From contig CBFFRP010000111.1 of the NCBI GenBank assembly GCA_965644295.1, positions 124,001 to 188,000 of the forward strand: 64,000 bases of DNA, in the 5' to 3' direction. The notes under the pieces are model-generated. The model saw only the letters and a list, made by a program, of their open reading frames with translations, searched no databases and was not told the DNA's origin. Made by a program: the position numbers and the translations under genes. The DNA is from Paraphysomonas bandaiensis (Eukaryota; Chrysophyceae). This document shows, one piece after another, positions 45,467 to 57,161 of the stretch (positions are counted from its first letter, which is position 1; every line of letters begins with the position of its first letter).

Positions 45467-48400
45467 ATGGGGGAAAGTAAGAGAAGCAAAATAAAAGCAG
45501 CTCCTCAAATAGAGGAATTGTTAGCTGCTTCGGGTTCTTCGTCTAAAAAGACGAAAAGAGAGAGAGAATCCTCTCGAAAACGAGCAAGAGATGCAACAAC
45601 ATCATCTCAAATGCAATCTTCTCCTCAAACTGAGACATCAGTAGAGGCGGAAGGAGAATTGAGTGGAGTATCATTTCGTGAGCTCTCTTCTTCTCAACCA
45701 AAGAGAAAGAAGCAAAGGAGTGGAGATCCGCACCCCAACAGGAGTGAGCGCATTGACTTGAATGAAGTCATTGCAACGGAATCCACTCCACATGAAGTAA
45801 TCAATACCGACTCTATTCCCTACTTAGGTAGTGTGCAAGATGAGGATATCATCGAATTTTGTGAAAATCTCTCGAAAAGAGATCCTAAAGGGACAAAATT
45901 CATAAGGTCAGAAATCATGGCACCAACAGTGCGTGATATGCTTCAGTTTCAGCGACAGCAGGATTTTGGAGATGAGTCTGACGAGGACTGGCTAGATCCT
46001 AACATTGTAACTACTGAGGAATTGATTCAGTGGTTAAAGCAAGCCTTTCTAGAGGAAGAGGAGCGATACTCTGATACATTGGAGCCTCTTCCTAGGTTCA
46101 TAGATAATATCATTGGACCAAAAGTTAAGGTGGATATTCATGTTCCTAAAGTATTCTTAAAAGAATATGGACGTCTGAATGAGCTTTATAAGCTCATTCC
46201 GGAGGCAAGTCTCACAGAGGTAGCCTCGGATACCATAGTCAAAACCCTCAAGAAAAACATCAAACTTGTGGGCGGACATTCCTTCAGAAAGGATGCCAAA
46301 GAGAAATTTATAGCGGATATAGGCCAAGGTCAATCTGCACCAAAAGATTTCGGAGCATTCTGTAGAAAGGTGCGAGAGCTTAACAATGACTATAGTCAAG
46401 CTGTGAGAAAAGTAAAGAGGATGGAAACTAAATTGGATTCCAAAGAAACGTCTAAGTCTAACAAGTCTAAGACTACAAAAACTTCATCCTCCAGCTCATC
46501 CTCAAGTACTAAAGCAACAACTGATACTAAGGAAGCATGTTGGATATGCGGTAATCTTCATAAAGGTGACTGCACCCGCAAAACCTGTGCATGGGCTAAC
46601 CATGAAAAGAAGCCATGGAAAGATTCCACACAGGGCAAAAAATATGCGGTTATGGGTTGGAGTACCTGCCCTTATGTGGAGAATCCTGATGGTCCTCCAA
46701 GATCGAAAACAAGTAAGTTATCATGCCCTAAGTGTTTATATATAAATGCTATTGACATGAATAATGATATGCTCGATGTCTTTGTATATCCTAAAGCTGA
46801 TGTCAATGTACAACAGGTAAAGGAAAATCTAAGAGCTAAAGCCTTATTGGACACGGGGGCTACTGGGAATAATTTCATTAACCAAGAACTTGCTGATATG
46901 TTAGTTGCTAGGTATAGAATTCCATTGCACGAGTGTAACATTAAAATTTGTAGTGCGCTTGATAATGCTTGTTGTAGTAGCAAGCAATATATGATAATAA
47001 CTATAAGATTAACTGATGAGTATAACAATACTCTTGATATTGAGTTGCAATGTTTGATAATAGATAGCACCTTTGATATCATAATTGGTAGAGAAACTAT
47101 CAAGAAATATAGATTAGTTGATCATTTTCCATCTCACTTTATGGAAAGAGAGTTAGCAGGGAAAATGCTAGCTACGGCCGCGGGCCATGCTGAGAAGACT
47201 CAGCTTCTCTCGGAACATATTAGTGAGAGAGCCACATGTTATAATAACATGGAAACATTAAGGCGCCAAGCTAAGGAACACCTTAGTTATAATAATAATT
47301 TACTTACAAGTAATAGCTTGGTTAGTACTATGTATTCACCTCCAATATCATCCATGCGTATAAGTGCATATGAAAAGGAAGATATAGGCGAGATTAGAGA
47401 TAACTATCTGGAGTCAATCCCAGAAGAAATAGTTACAAATACTCAGGAAAAAGTAGAAGGTACTACGTTACCAACTAAAATCTCTGGTCCCGAATCTTTA
47501 CAAAGGAGGGTGAGAGAAATCCATGAAATCTATAAGGATAGATTTAGAACCACAGTGTCGGATATGCCAATGGATGTTCCACCTTTTGAATTAGAGGTAG
47601 ATAGGGATGCTTGGGAACAACCAAAACATTGTGGTCCGCCACGAAAGATGGATCGAGTACGACAGTATGCTTGTAAAAAGCAAATCGATACATTTGTGGA
47701 GCATGGAATAATACAACCAAGTACGGCTCCTTATTATAGCCAGGTATTATTAGTTCCCAAACCAAATGATAAATGGCGATTCTGTGTAGACTATAAAGGT
47801 CTAAACAAGCACACACAGAGGGAACGTTGGCCAATACCTAACATCAAAGAAATGTTAGAACGTATTGGGTCTAAGAAACCCAAATACTTCATAATTCTGG
47901 ATTTAGTATCTGGTTATTACCAGGCTAAAATTTCAGAGTACTCGAGAAAGTGGACGGCATTTATAACCTTCTGGGGAGTATTCGAATGGCTCCGACTACC
48001 CATGGGTTTGAGTGGTGCTCCATCATACTTTCAACGAGTATTAACAACAATTGTGCTTGCCGGGTTGATTATGTTCATATGTGAATTATATCTAGATGAC
48101 CTGATTATATATGCTTCTACAGAAGATGAACTAATTGAAAATTACGTTAAAGTTCTAGAACGCTTCAGGAAATACAATGTTTACATTAATCCTGAGAAAG
48201 TGAAAATAGGAGAGTCCGAAGTACAATATGTAGGACATACTCTAAATGAGGAAGGGTTACACTTTACTAGAGAACGTCTGGATAGTGTATTAAATTTCCC
48301 AAAGCCTGAAACTATGAAGGGTCTAAAATCTTTCCTCGGATTGGCAAATTATTTTCGGGATCACGTGCACAACCACTCCTTAGTGGTGAGACCGTTAAAT

Positions 48401-50299
48401 AAAATGCTTCTCAACTATCATAGACGTAAACGTCTACAATGGACAGAGGATGCCAATGAAGCATTTGAAAAGATCAAATTGATGATCCATGAATGTCCAA
48501 CATTATTTTTCATTGATGACGAGTCACCAATATATTTATTGACCGATGCATCTGATTATGGAATAGGAGCATACCTCTACCAAGTAGTAGATGGTGTAGA
48601 ACGTCCAATAGGATTTCTCAGTAAAACATTCGATGAAAGAATGATGAATTGGGATACACCTCAGAAAGAAGGATATGCTATATACTATGCCTTAGATAAA
48701 TGGGACTACCTATTAAGGTATAGATACTTTACGATCAAAACAGATCATAAAAATATTACTCAGTTGAGAACTGATTACGCTAAGGATAAGAAAGTTCAGC
48801 GATGGTTGAAATGTTTCCAAGCATATGATTATGATCTATGTGATATTAAAGGATCTGATAATGTTGTTGCTGATGCATTTAGTAGACTATGTGCATTAGA
48901 ATCTAAAATGGAAACAAAATGTGCTTCCCTAATTCCCGATATTAAAGTTCCAAACAAGGAATGGGAAATTATCAAAAGATTTCATAACAATGTTACAGGT
49001 CATCATGGTATTGATCGTACAATACAAAAATTACGAGACAATGGTCATAAATGGTCAAAGCAAGGGGCACATGTGACAAAATTTATTAAAACTTGTCCTT
49101 GTTGTCAAAAGATGAGTAGAATTAAACCAATAATTAATGCTCATCCCTTTACTGTCTCAACATATGGCCCGATGCAAAGAATAGCAGTGGATTTTATTCA
49201 GAGTCTGCATCCAGATGAGGATGGATACACTAATATATTAGTGATTATCGATTCTTTTTCTAGGTGGGTAGAATTAATCCCTACTAAGAATCTCACTGCC
49301 ATGGCGGCGGCAAAGGGATTGCTTCAACACCTGGGTAGATATGGAGCACCTATTGAGATTCATTCGGATCTTGGACCAGCATTTGTGGATGATTTAACAA
49401 AATCATTGATAGAAATGGTTGGAAGTAATCAATCATTTTCGATGGCGTATTCTAAAGAAGAAAATGCTATAGTGGAACGTGCTAATAAAGAAATTTTAAG
49501 GCACTTAAGAAATATTATATTTGATAAAAATGTACTAAATAATTGGTCAATGTATCTACCTTTAGTACAAAGAATTATGAATTCTTCTAAACATAGAAGC
49601 ACCGGCGTTACTCCCGCTAGTATTCTATTTGGGAATGCAGTAGATTTAGATAAGAGTTTATTCATTGAACACAATGAGAACTTGGACGGGAACGAACAAA
49701 AGCTATCACATTGGATAGATAGAATACAAAAGGTTCAGTCCACTATTATGGATGTTGCAAGACGAAATCTTCGCAAACATGATGAAATCCACATGGCAAC
49801 TGCACCAAATATACAAACAAAAGAATTTCCAATAAATTCTTATGTGTTAGTTGAGCATAGACAAAATGCTTTACGTCCTGGACCGGCAAGTAAGTTATTA
49901 CCATATCTTAAAGGTCCAATGCGAGTAGTCAATGTTATTGGAGACAAATATACTCTTCAAGATATTGTTACTAAACGTAATAAAGACTATCATATAAAGA
50001 AATTAAGGGAATTTAATTACGATCCCTCTACTATTGACCCCTTACAAGTGGCATGTAAAGATGGTGGAAACTTTTATGCTATTGACCATATTTCAAAAAT
50101 AAAAGGTCGAGCTAAAGGTCCGAAAAGTCAAATAAAATTTCTAGTACATTGGATAGGGTATGAAAAACCTACATGGGAACCATGGGCTAACGTTAGAAAA
50201 ACGTATGCTCTACAAAATTTCCTAACTCAACATCCTGATGAAAATGTAAGAAATTTACTACCTCGAAATGTGGTTTATTCTTCTGATGAAGAAGATTAA
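45467..50299 (+). CDS. Gypsy gag-pol polyprotein with C-terminal chromodomain
   Basis: Single 1,610-residue frame. The gag region is Lys/Ser-rich at the N-terminus with a Cys-rich knuckle-like motif (CWICGNLHKGDC) near residue 354. Aspartic protease: ALLDTGATGNNF near 459. Reverse transcriptase: ILDLVSGYYQAKI near 809 and catalytic YLDD near 874. RNase H: LLTDASDYGIG near 1024. Integrase: HHCC zinc finger (HGID...CPCCQ) near 1180-1220, then the DDE core with Asp in AVDFIQSL (about 1242), Asp in HSDLGPAF (about 1300) and Glu in AIVERANKE (about 1335). The end carries a chromodomain (FLVHWIGYEKPTWEP), which in chromoviruses directs integration to marked chromatin. The order PR-RT-RH-IN is that of Ty3/Gypsy. 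There is no internal stop or frameshift, so it looks competent. Confidence 0.96.
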   Translation: MGESKRSKIKAAPQIEELLAASGSSSKKTKRERESSRKRARDATTSSQMQSSPQTETSVEAEGELSGVSFRELSSSQPKRKKQRSGDPHPNRSERIDLNEVIATESTPHEVINTDSIPYLGSVQDEDIIEFCENLSKRDPKGTKFIRSEIMAPTVRDMLQFQRQQDFGDESDEDWLDPNIVTTEELIQWLKQAFLEEEERYSDTLEPLPRFIDNIIGPKVKVDIHVPKVFLKEYGRLNELYKLIPEASLTEVASDTIVKTLKKNIKLVGGHSFRKDAKEKFIADIGQGQSAPKDFGAFCRKVRELNNDYSQAVRKVKRMETKLDSKETSKSNKSKTTKTSSSSSSSSTKATTDTKEACWICGNLHKGDCTRKTCAWANHEKKPWKDSTQGKKYAVMGWSTCPYVENPDGPPRSKTSKLSCPKCLYINAIDMNNDMLDVFVYPKADVNVQQVKENLRAKALLDTGATGNNFINQELADMLVARYRIPLHECNIKICSALDNACCSSKQYMIITIRLTDEYNNTLDIELQCLIIDSTFDIIIGRETIKKYRLVDHFPSHFMERELAGKMLATAAGHAEKTQLLSEHISERATCYNNMETLRRQAKEHLSYNNNLLTSNSLVSTMYSPPISSMRISAYEKEDIGEIRDNYLESIPEEIVTNTQEKVEGTTLPTKISGPESLQRRVREIHEIYKDRFRTTVSDMPMDVPPFELEVDRDAWEQPKHCGPPRKMDRVRQYACKKQIDTFVEHGIIQPSTAPYYSQVLLVPKPNDKWRFCVDYKGLNKHTQRERWPIPNIKEMLERIGSKKPKYFIILDLVSGYYQAKISEYSRKWTAFITFWGVFEWLRLPMGLSGAPSYFQRVLTTIVLAGLIMFICELYLDDLIIYASTEDELIENYVKVLERFRKYNVYINPEKVKIGESEVQYVGHTLNEEGLHFTRERLDSVLNFPKPETMKGLKSFLGLANYFRDHVHNHSLVVRPLNKMLLNYHRRKRLQWTEDANEAFEKIKLMIHECPTLFFIDDESPIYLLTDASDYGIGAYLYQVVDGVERPIGFLSKTFDERMMNWDTPQKEGYAIYYALDKWDYLLRYRYFTIKTDHKNITQLRTDYAKDKKVQRWLKCFQAYDYDLCDIKGSDNVVADAFSRLCALESKMETKCASLIPDIKVPNKEWEIIKRFHNNVTGHHGIDRTIQKLRDNGHKWSKQGAHVTKFIKTCPCCQKMSRIKPIINAHPFTVSTYGPMQRIAVDFIQSLHPDEDGYTNILVIIDSFSRWVELIPTKNLTAMAAAKGLLQHLGRYGAPIEIHSDLGPAFVDDLTKSLIEMVGSNQSFSMAYSKEENAIVERANKEILRHLRNIIFDKNVLNNWSMYLPLVQRIMNSSKHRSTGVTPASILFGNAVDLDKSLFIEHNENLDGNEQKLSHWIDRIQKVQSTIMDVARRNLRKHDEIHMATAPNIQTKEFPINSYVLVEHRQNALRPGPASKLLPYLKGPMRVVNVIGDKYTLQDIVTKRNKDYHIKKLREFNYDPSTIDPLQVACKDGGNFYAIDHISKIKGRAKGPKSQIKFLVHWIGYEKPTWEPWANVRKTYALQNFLTQHPDENVRNLLPRNVVYSSDEED

Positions 50300-50364
50300 T
50301 AACAAAGTTTACAGAATTGAGTGTCAATATAACACATTAACACATCAATTATAAGGGGAGGTAG

Positions 50365-50681
50365 TGTAGGACTATCCACTTACATATAGAATATATAAGT
50401 GTACATGTCCTGTATTATATGATTAGTAGTACAGTACTGTATTGTATACGTGTACCATGTAGTTAGGAATACAAACTGTAGGGAATGTGATTGTTGGGAT
50501 TAGCAATAGCCGTTGATATTGTAGACAGTATTATTAGCCGTTGATATTGTAGACAGTATTATTAGCCGCTGATATTGTAGACAGTATTATTCATGATTCA
50601 TTATACGATAATAATCATTATTTTGTACTTCTGTACTTGGGTATTGCTTTGCACACATACACATATGTATGCAAGCCCACA
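50365..50681 (+). repeat. 3' long terminal repeat
   Basis: 317 bp; base for base it reads the same as the 5' LTR, including the three 28-bp repeats. Confidence 0.95.
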
Positions 50682-53600
50682 CGAGCAATGATGGAGAATG
50701 TTCGACATAATCACACCAGCTCCAAGTACTTTTCGGTATTCGTACTTGTGCGGGCGGTTTGGCCATAATATACTTGGTATGAGTGTAATAGCCGCGTCCC
50801 ATTTCTGTGTATTAGTGAATTGTATAATCAATGCAGCAAGCAGAGGCTGAAGAAACGCAATCATAGTATACGTCAATATAAACACCGGTATGAAATTCCT
50901 AAGTACAGCCGATGAGCACTGGTAAGAGTACGTGTACGGAGGTGTAAACGAAGTGGAAAGACTCACAGAGTAGTAGTTGGTACACTCCAGGTCACCATTA
51001 ATAGCGTTGCACAGTTTGTAAGTACCACCAGTGCCTATATCTGCTGTACCAGTAAACAACTCCACGAAGCAGCTCTGATCTGTCATCGCACTTGCTAATA
51101 TTGGAGCAACGATACTATTGAACATCATCAGAATCAAATGTAGTCGAATGCGCACCTTAGATCGCAATAAATGGGGAAACAAACTAATTCCCTTCGTGAG
51201 TACCACTGAATTGAAAACGATATCAAAAATAGAGAGGGATGCTTGCATGAACCCCGCAGCCACTTGCGATACATCTTCCCAGATCAATATGTACACATAG
51301 GACCCTTTCACTCCCAAGACTACGATACAATTAATGAACACCACAGCAATTATATATACGTATGAACGAAGATTTGAGCTCGTTTTTTCATTTGATGTTG
51401 CAATCGCTACAGCATCTTCAATACCTTGCGATACGTCGTTGTTAGTATCACAGTACTTTGTATCTGAGTGTATTACAAAGCTCAGGAACCCTACCATTGC
51501 GAGGAACACCAGACAGAGCAATATATATGCACTGGTGGGTCCAACAAGAAAAGCTGCTGAGTATAGGTATCGATACTGATAAGTGTGTGTGCCCGCACCG
51601 ATAGCAGTTTTAAGAGTGACGTAAGCGATCATGAAAGTAATAATTATCATCACAGACATATTGATCACAAGAACGCGCATTTCACGTAGACTTCGTAAGA
51701 AATTTCTCAGTTCTGGATTAATAGATGAGTTCACATTGCTGGCAACATTATGCCATTTCCTGAGAGTTGAAAAGTGCTGGATAATGACATCAAATATTTG
51801 ATTTCCACGGAAGGCAAAAATTATCCCCAAAGTACCACAGACACTAGCACATAGACATGTGAAAAGGAGGAGTGAATAGTCGACACGGTCGGACCCACAT
51901 GAGTATGTCGAAGATTCAGGGTCACTGTGAGGAAGGTGATTCGTATTCCGGCAATCAAACATATTTCCAGCAAGAAGGTTGATATGAGAAATTCCCTTCA
52001 CACTTTTTGGTACGTGTCCTGACAGACGATTTACACTTAACGATAATTTCACGGGCTGCTGAGATTGCTCTGCTGAAATGTATCCCTCAGTATTCAGTTC
52101 ATCGCATGTACCCGACAATCGGTTATGACTTAGGTCCAGCTTGTGCAAAGGAGATTTACGAAGCGAAAGAGGTATACTACCTTCCAGAGTGTTATAGGCG
52201 AGGCTGAGGTCGGTTAACGATATGATGCCAGGAGGGTCAGGTATGGTACCTTCTAATAAATTCCCTGTTAAATGAAGGGTCTTTAAATTAGGGAGGTCCC
52301 ATATACACGCGGGAATCGTACTACCCTTGGAGGATGGTATGTAAGCCGGCTTTAAAGCAAAAGGATTCCAAATAGATCTACGACACTCTTTACCTGAGTG
52401 CAATCCTTCCAAAACGATGGTTTCCAATGTACTGGATTCGCATACCGACGAAGGAATGGGTCCACGAAAGCATCCACCAGTTGCAGCGACATATCGAATA
52501 TTCACCAAGCTAAAAATAGCATCAGGGAAGGCACCAGAAAATCGATTTTGTGATATATCTATCGCCTGCAGGAGGGCAAATATGGAATCACCAGTGCTCG
52601 TAAAAACGTCATTCAAATCGCCTGTCAGTCTATTATTCTTAAATAATATGGTCTGTAAGGAGGAGCAGTTGCGGAGAGAATAGGGTAGCGTCCCAGTCAA
52701 ATCATTGTTATACGCCGATAGCTGCTGAAGGTACCGCGCATCCCCTATGCTAGATGGCAATGGTCCCGTGATGTCGTTGCCGTGAATGTATATATATTGC
52801 TTACTCCCCTGGAACAGCTCAGCTGGTAGAGTTCCAGTAATTTCGTTGTCACCAAGGTTGAGAAGAAACAAGTACGGTAAATTGCATAATTCTAAAGGTA
52901 TAGTGGACGTAAAGAAATTACTATCCAGATGAAGTTGAATAATATTTGGAACATTAGAGTAATCAGTTGGCACAGGTCCAGACAGTAAGTTATTCGAAAC
53001 ATCTAGTTCGAAGGGACGTTTTACAGGAAAAGAGCAGTTAAATACCAAAGGTCCTGTCAAATAGTTATCACTTGCTGCTAAGTGGGTCATCTTTATACCC
53101 ATATATATAAATCTAATGGGTCCAGATAAAAAATTATTTGAGATATCCAGCCACTTCAGTAAAGGCATTCCAAGAATAGTATCCAGAAACCCGGTCAAAT
53201 AGTTACTACTGAAATCCGCAACACGTAGTTTGGTGTAGGCACTAATTGTGTTGGGTATGCTGCTTGAGAGGAAATTCGAAGATATGTTGAGTGTACTTAG
53301 CTTTGATAAATCACCAAGCGTTGAGGGGATACCACCATGAATACTGTTACCTCCCACCTCAATACTGTAAACCTGACACCCCCCACTGCACCAATAAGTT
53401 GGCAAATGTCCGGACAGCATATTTTCTGATACATCAATAGTCTGCAATTGCTGAGGTAAAGGAGATAGAACAGGCCCTGTAAAATAGTTGGAACGCAGTG
53501 CTACACTGACAATATTGGGCATGAAGGATAGCCCAGTGAGAATGGTTCCTGTTAACATGTTGTACCGCATATCTATAGCAGTGAGGGAACTAATACCTAC

Positions 53601-54110
53601 AAGTGACGACGGCATGGGACCACTGAGACAATTCGTTTGGAGAAAAAGAGAAACTAACGATGTTGGCAGGGGGGGAATATGTCCGGATAACAATGCCGAT
53701 GATATATCCATAACATACAACTGAGTCAGTTTAATAATTGAAGATGGAATGGTGCCTGTGATTGCATTATTATCAATATACAATGTAGAGAGTGTATCAA
53801 TATTGCCAATATCATCTGGAAGTGATCCCATCAGACTACAATTAGATAAACCTAATGATATAACAGTGCAATTGATTGATTGACAGGTCTCTGAGTCATA
53901 TCCACAGTCCACATGAGCCCATTGATCAATACATGGATCACTTCCATCAGTAAAATTCCAATTTGTATTACATGATTTACTCCATGTATTACCTGATGTA
54001 GAAATGAATAAAGAATGAAGGGCTGTGTATTGTTGAGTAGGTAAACAACTGTATAATGGGACGATATATATATATATATATGAGATGAACCATAAAGCAC
54101 GTAAAGACAT
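50682..54110 (-). CDS. LRR multi-pass membrane protein, 5' part, interrupted by the Gypsy element
   Basis: Intron-less frame from 54110 coding about 1,142 residues before the LTR. A signal peptide (LWFISYIYIYIVPLYSCLP) is followed by a plant-type cap (SGNTWSKSCNTNWNFTDG with WAHVDC). Many leucine-rich repeats of the LxGxIPxxL type come next, with repeated LSGPIP, LTGTIP and LSGHIP signatures up to about residue 710, then a C-terminal Cys pair (CRNTNH, YSCG). From about residue 745 several hydrophobic helices follow (YSLLLFTCLCASVCGTLGII; VMIIITFMIAYV; IPVFILTYTMIAFLQPLLAA). No kinase domain is seen; this is an LRR ectodomain on a polytopic membrane region, probably sensory or adhesive. The frame now runs into the 3' LTR and stops at 50601, replacing the true C-terminus. 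Confidence 0.88.
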
Positions 54111-54403
54111 TATTGAGAAACTATGAGTGAGGGGTTACATGTTGTTATATACTGTGTAATCTGAGATATCGATCTAGTCACAGATATGTGTTGGAAGCAA
54201 GTATGTTTATATGTTGCTACTCACAGTGTACAGTGCGTGTACAGCATCGTATGTATGTATGTATGTATGTATGTATGTATGTATGTATGTATGTATGTAT
54301 GTATGTATGTATGTATGTATGTATGTATGTATGTATGTATGTATGTATGTATGTATGTATGTATGTACTGTACGTTTCTGTCAACTTTTATCCACGCACT
54401 CGT
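54111..54403. other. upstream region of the LRR gene with (GTAT)n tract
   Basis: About 140 bases of ordinary sequence, then a (GTAT)n tract at about 54249-54366 just before element B. The LRR promoter must lie in or beyond this interval. Confidence 0.6.
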
Positions 54404-54533
54404 TTTTCTGTAAAATGTGGAAGGTACCGTACTCAAGCCCGCACCATAATGGTGTGGAACTATATAAGTGGTGATGATGAGTGACCAGTGGTATGTATGG
54501 TGTTGCTGGTGAGTAATAGATCCAGGGAGGTGG

Positions 54534-55163
54534 GTGTTGAAGGAGGAGCTCTCTCATCACAGCATGGTATCATACATACAGAACATAATAACAGCGAGAA
54601 CATATCATAGTAGCATGGAATCAACTACCACGGAATCAACTACCACGGAATCAACTACCACGGAATCAACTACCACAGGGGGCATTAGAAAAGTCGGTGA
54701 TGGGGAAACCAAAAATCGTAACTCCTCTGCGTTAGCTCAGTTTGCGAAGTACTTGGAGATGCGGTTCGACGGGAAGAAGAGGTATAAGGAACTCATAGAC
54801 AGTGATATAAATGTAGAACTATTTCAATGTTTCGGTGGCTTTTTGATCGATCACGCCGTCCATGGAACAACGAAGAAGCCTTTGACCCTAGGTACTGCTT
54901 GGCAGTATTTGTCAGACACGAAGACTGCGCTGACGAAGCGATTTAAAAGAAATGAGTTATTAAGCAGCTCCAATGAGCTGTGGTACAAAGATGTGAGAGC
55001 GGCAGTATCAAAGCATATTATCAAGCGGTGTATCGCACAAGGAGTGCGTATATCAGAGAAAACAAGTCCAGTGGGGAAAGAACTAATGAAGCGCATAGGT
55101 GAATACATTATACATCGGGCATCTGATTTCTCCGGTAAGTGGACATACTTCACATATCTATGA
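54534..55163 (+). pseudogene. N-terminal part of Crypton-like recombinase (element B)
   Basis: 209 residues, the same as the element A copy up to TSPVGK but with four ESTTT repeats instead of eight. It continues ELMKRIGEYIIHRASDFSGKW, then stops. That continuation is absent from element A and probably preserves the parental frame past the deletion point in A. The rest of the catalytic domain is missing here. Confidence 0.6.
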
Positions 55164-55178
55164 TTTACTGTATACCCT

Positions 55179-55368
55179 ATGGTAGACAACGTCAACAAAC
55201 AGAAAAAACTAAATCGAGTATTGACTAAAGGACTCGGCCTATTGTACGATGACGAGAAACGTTTTCTTGATGAGCCGAAACCCTGTATGGCAAGTCAGTC
55301 TACTTCGTACAGAGAATGGAAGAGTAATTTAAAATGCATAGCTGAAAAGGTTGAATTGCGTGTTATAA
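55179..55368 (+). pseudogene. C-terminal recombinase remnant (element B)
   Basis: Encodes MVDNVNKQKKLNRVLTKGLG through KCIAEKVELRVI, identical to the last part of the element A protein. It is cut off just before the final residues by fusion to the 184-bp tandem units, at a GTTAT shared by both sequences. Confidence 0.7.
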
Positions 55369-56874
55369 TCAACCATTACAGCGTTCAGCATTTTATTATT
55401 CGACACAGTCTGATGTTAGTAATCTGTAGAATGCCTATATGTATTCATTTATAACCACTCCATCAACTTTTTATAATGTACCCTTATAATTAATGATTCA
55501 TTAGTAATTGGAATACATCGTATCATTATTTACAGAGCATACAACAGTATAATCAACCATTACAGCGTGCAGCATTTTATTATTCGACACAGTCTGATGT
55601 TAGTAATCTGTAGAATGCCTATATGTATTCATTTATAACCACTCCATCAACTTTTTATACTGTACCCTTATAATTAATGATTCATTAGTAATTGGAATAC
55701 ATCGTATCATTATTTACAGAGCATACAACAGTATAATCAACCATCACAGCGTTCAGCATTTTATTATTCCACACCGTTCAGAATTCTTATCACATACAGC
55801 CATACTGCATACCCTTACACAACATGACACATATTCACTGCAAGATGGAACAGGGGCAGCCGGGCGCTTGTGTCGCTTAGGCATCCCTCTTGCACCGGTA
55901 AGTATAAACGTCATTGCGCCTACAACAGCATAATAAACCATCACAGCCTTCAGCATTTTATTATTCCACACCGTTCAGAATTCTTATCACATACAGCCAT
56001 ACTGCATACCCTTACACAACATGACACATATTCACTGCAAGATGGTACAGGGGCAGCCGGGCGCTTGTGTCGCTTAGGCATCCCTCTTGCACCGGTAAGT
56101 ATAAACGTCATTGCGCCTACAACAGCATAATAAACCATGACAACATTCAGCATCTCATATACCATCACACAACATAGTGCATGCATGATATACAGCCTTC
56201 TATTCCTTCAAATGTACCACTTCTCATCTCTCTACATACCTGACACTTTAAATAGGATGATGGGAGCATGATGCTCCCACCTGGAATTCAATCATTGATA
56301 TCCATATCAAATCACTTCATACCATAATATACAGCCCTTCACAGTTCCTCTCCATACAGCCTTATAAACCTCGTCCAGTAACTGCATATCTCATCTCACA
56401 GTTTCATGAAATAAGATGGTAGCAACATGTTATCACCTATCATTCAAGCACTCATTAACGTGTATCTGCTGCATATGGCTGCCTCGTCATATTACTATAT
56501 ACATATACTCGATGCATGTGATATGATGCACTATGCTATGATGCACTCTGCTGATTGGATCACTCGATGGGCGCACTTGCTGTGCGGCCTTTGTGTAAAA
56601 ACAAGGGTGCGGGATCCCGCACCTGCGGTGCGGGCTAAATAATTTTTCTGGAAAAATGTCTTCTGAGCATGAAAAGCTGTAGTTATAGGAGGACAAAAGA
56701 CAGAAATCCGTCGAAAGACAAAATGTCTTTCTGTCTTCGGCCGACAGAAAGACATAAATATGAGCAAATTTATGTCTTTTTGTCTTCAAGGACAGAAATC
56801 GAGAGTGGAAGACATTTTTACACAATGGAGCTTCATTAATAGTTATACACACTGATGAACAGCACCAGGCGCAA

Positions 56875-57130
56875 TGATTTATAGTCTCAAGCATTGGCAG
56901 AAGCTTGCCATTGCTTTGGCAGGCATGGAGACCCATGGTGTCAAGACCACGACGATAACAGAGCTTGGAGAAATATGTCTGTGAAACTTCTTACGACACG
57001 CCGCACTCCTGACAACAATGAAAGCACTGACATCTACATCAGTGAAACCGTATCCCTGACCGAGTATATTCCGGCAGGAACCATAACTATTATCAGATTG
57101 TGGAAGGTGAAGATGTGTGTTGATTTAAAC

Positions 57131-57161
<31 letters not shown>

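Larger units (their letters stand above)
45097..50685 (+). mobile_element. Ty3/Gypsy LTR retrotransposon with chromodomain, full length
   Basis: 5' LTR 45101-45417 and 3' LTR 50365-50681, both 317 bp and apparently identical, each starting TG and ending CA. The 4-bp target duplication CGAG lies at 45097-45100 and 50682-50685. A purine-rich tract (AAGGGGAGG) precedes the 3' LTR. One open frame encodes gag-pol. The intact frame and identical LTRs indicate a very recent insertion. It lies inside the coding sequence of the LRR membrane protein gene, in the opposite orientation. Confidence 0.96.
54404..56651 (+). mobile_element. Crypton-like tyrosine-recombinase element B (inverted relative of A)
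   Basis: Reverse-complement relative of 25178-28606, starting TTTTTCTGTAAAATGTGG and ending AAATAATTTTTCTGG, with GCCCGCACC hairpin arms at 54436 and 56635. It retains the 5' part of the recombinase gene, part of the 3' coding region, two 184-bp units and two 197-bp units. Compared with A it lacks the C-terminal catalytic motifs and coiled coil but keeps residues at the junction that A lost. Confidence 0.7.

Noticed and set aside
46157-47103. Antisense frames within gag-pol
   Set aside because: Shadows of the Gypsy polyprotein frame.
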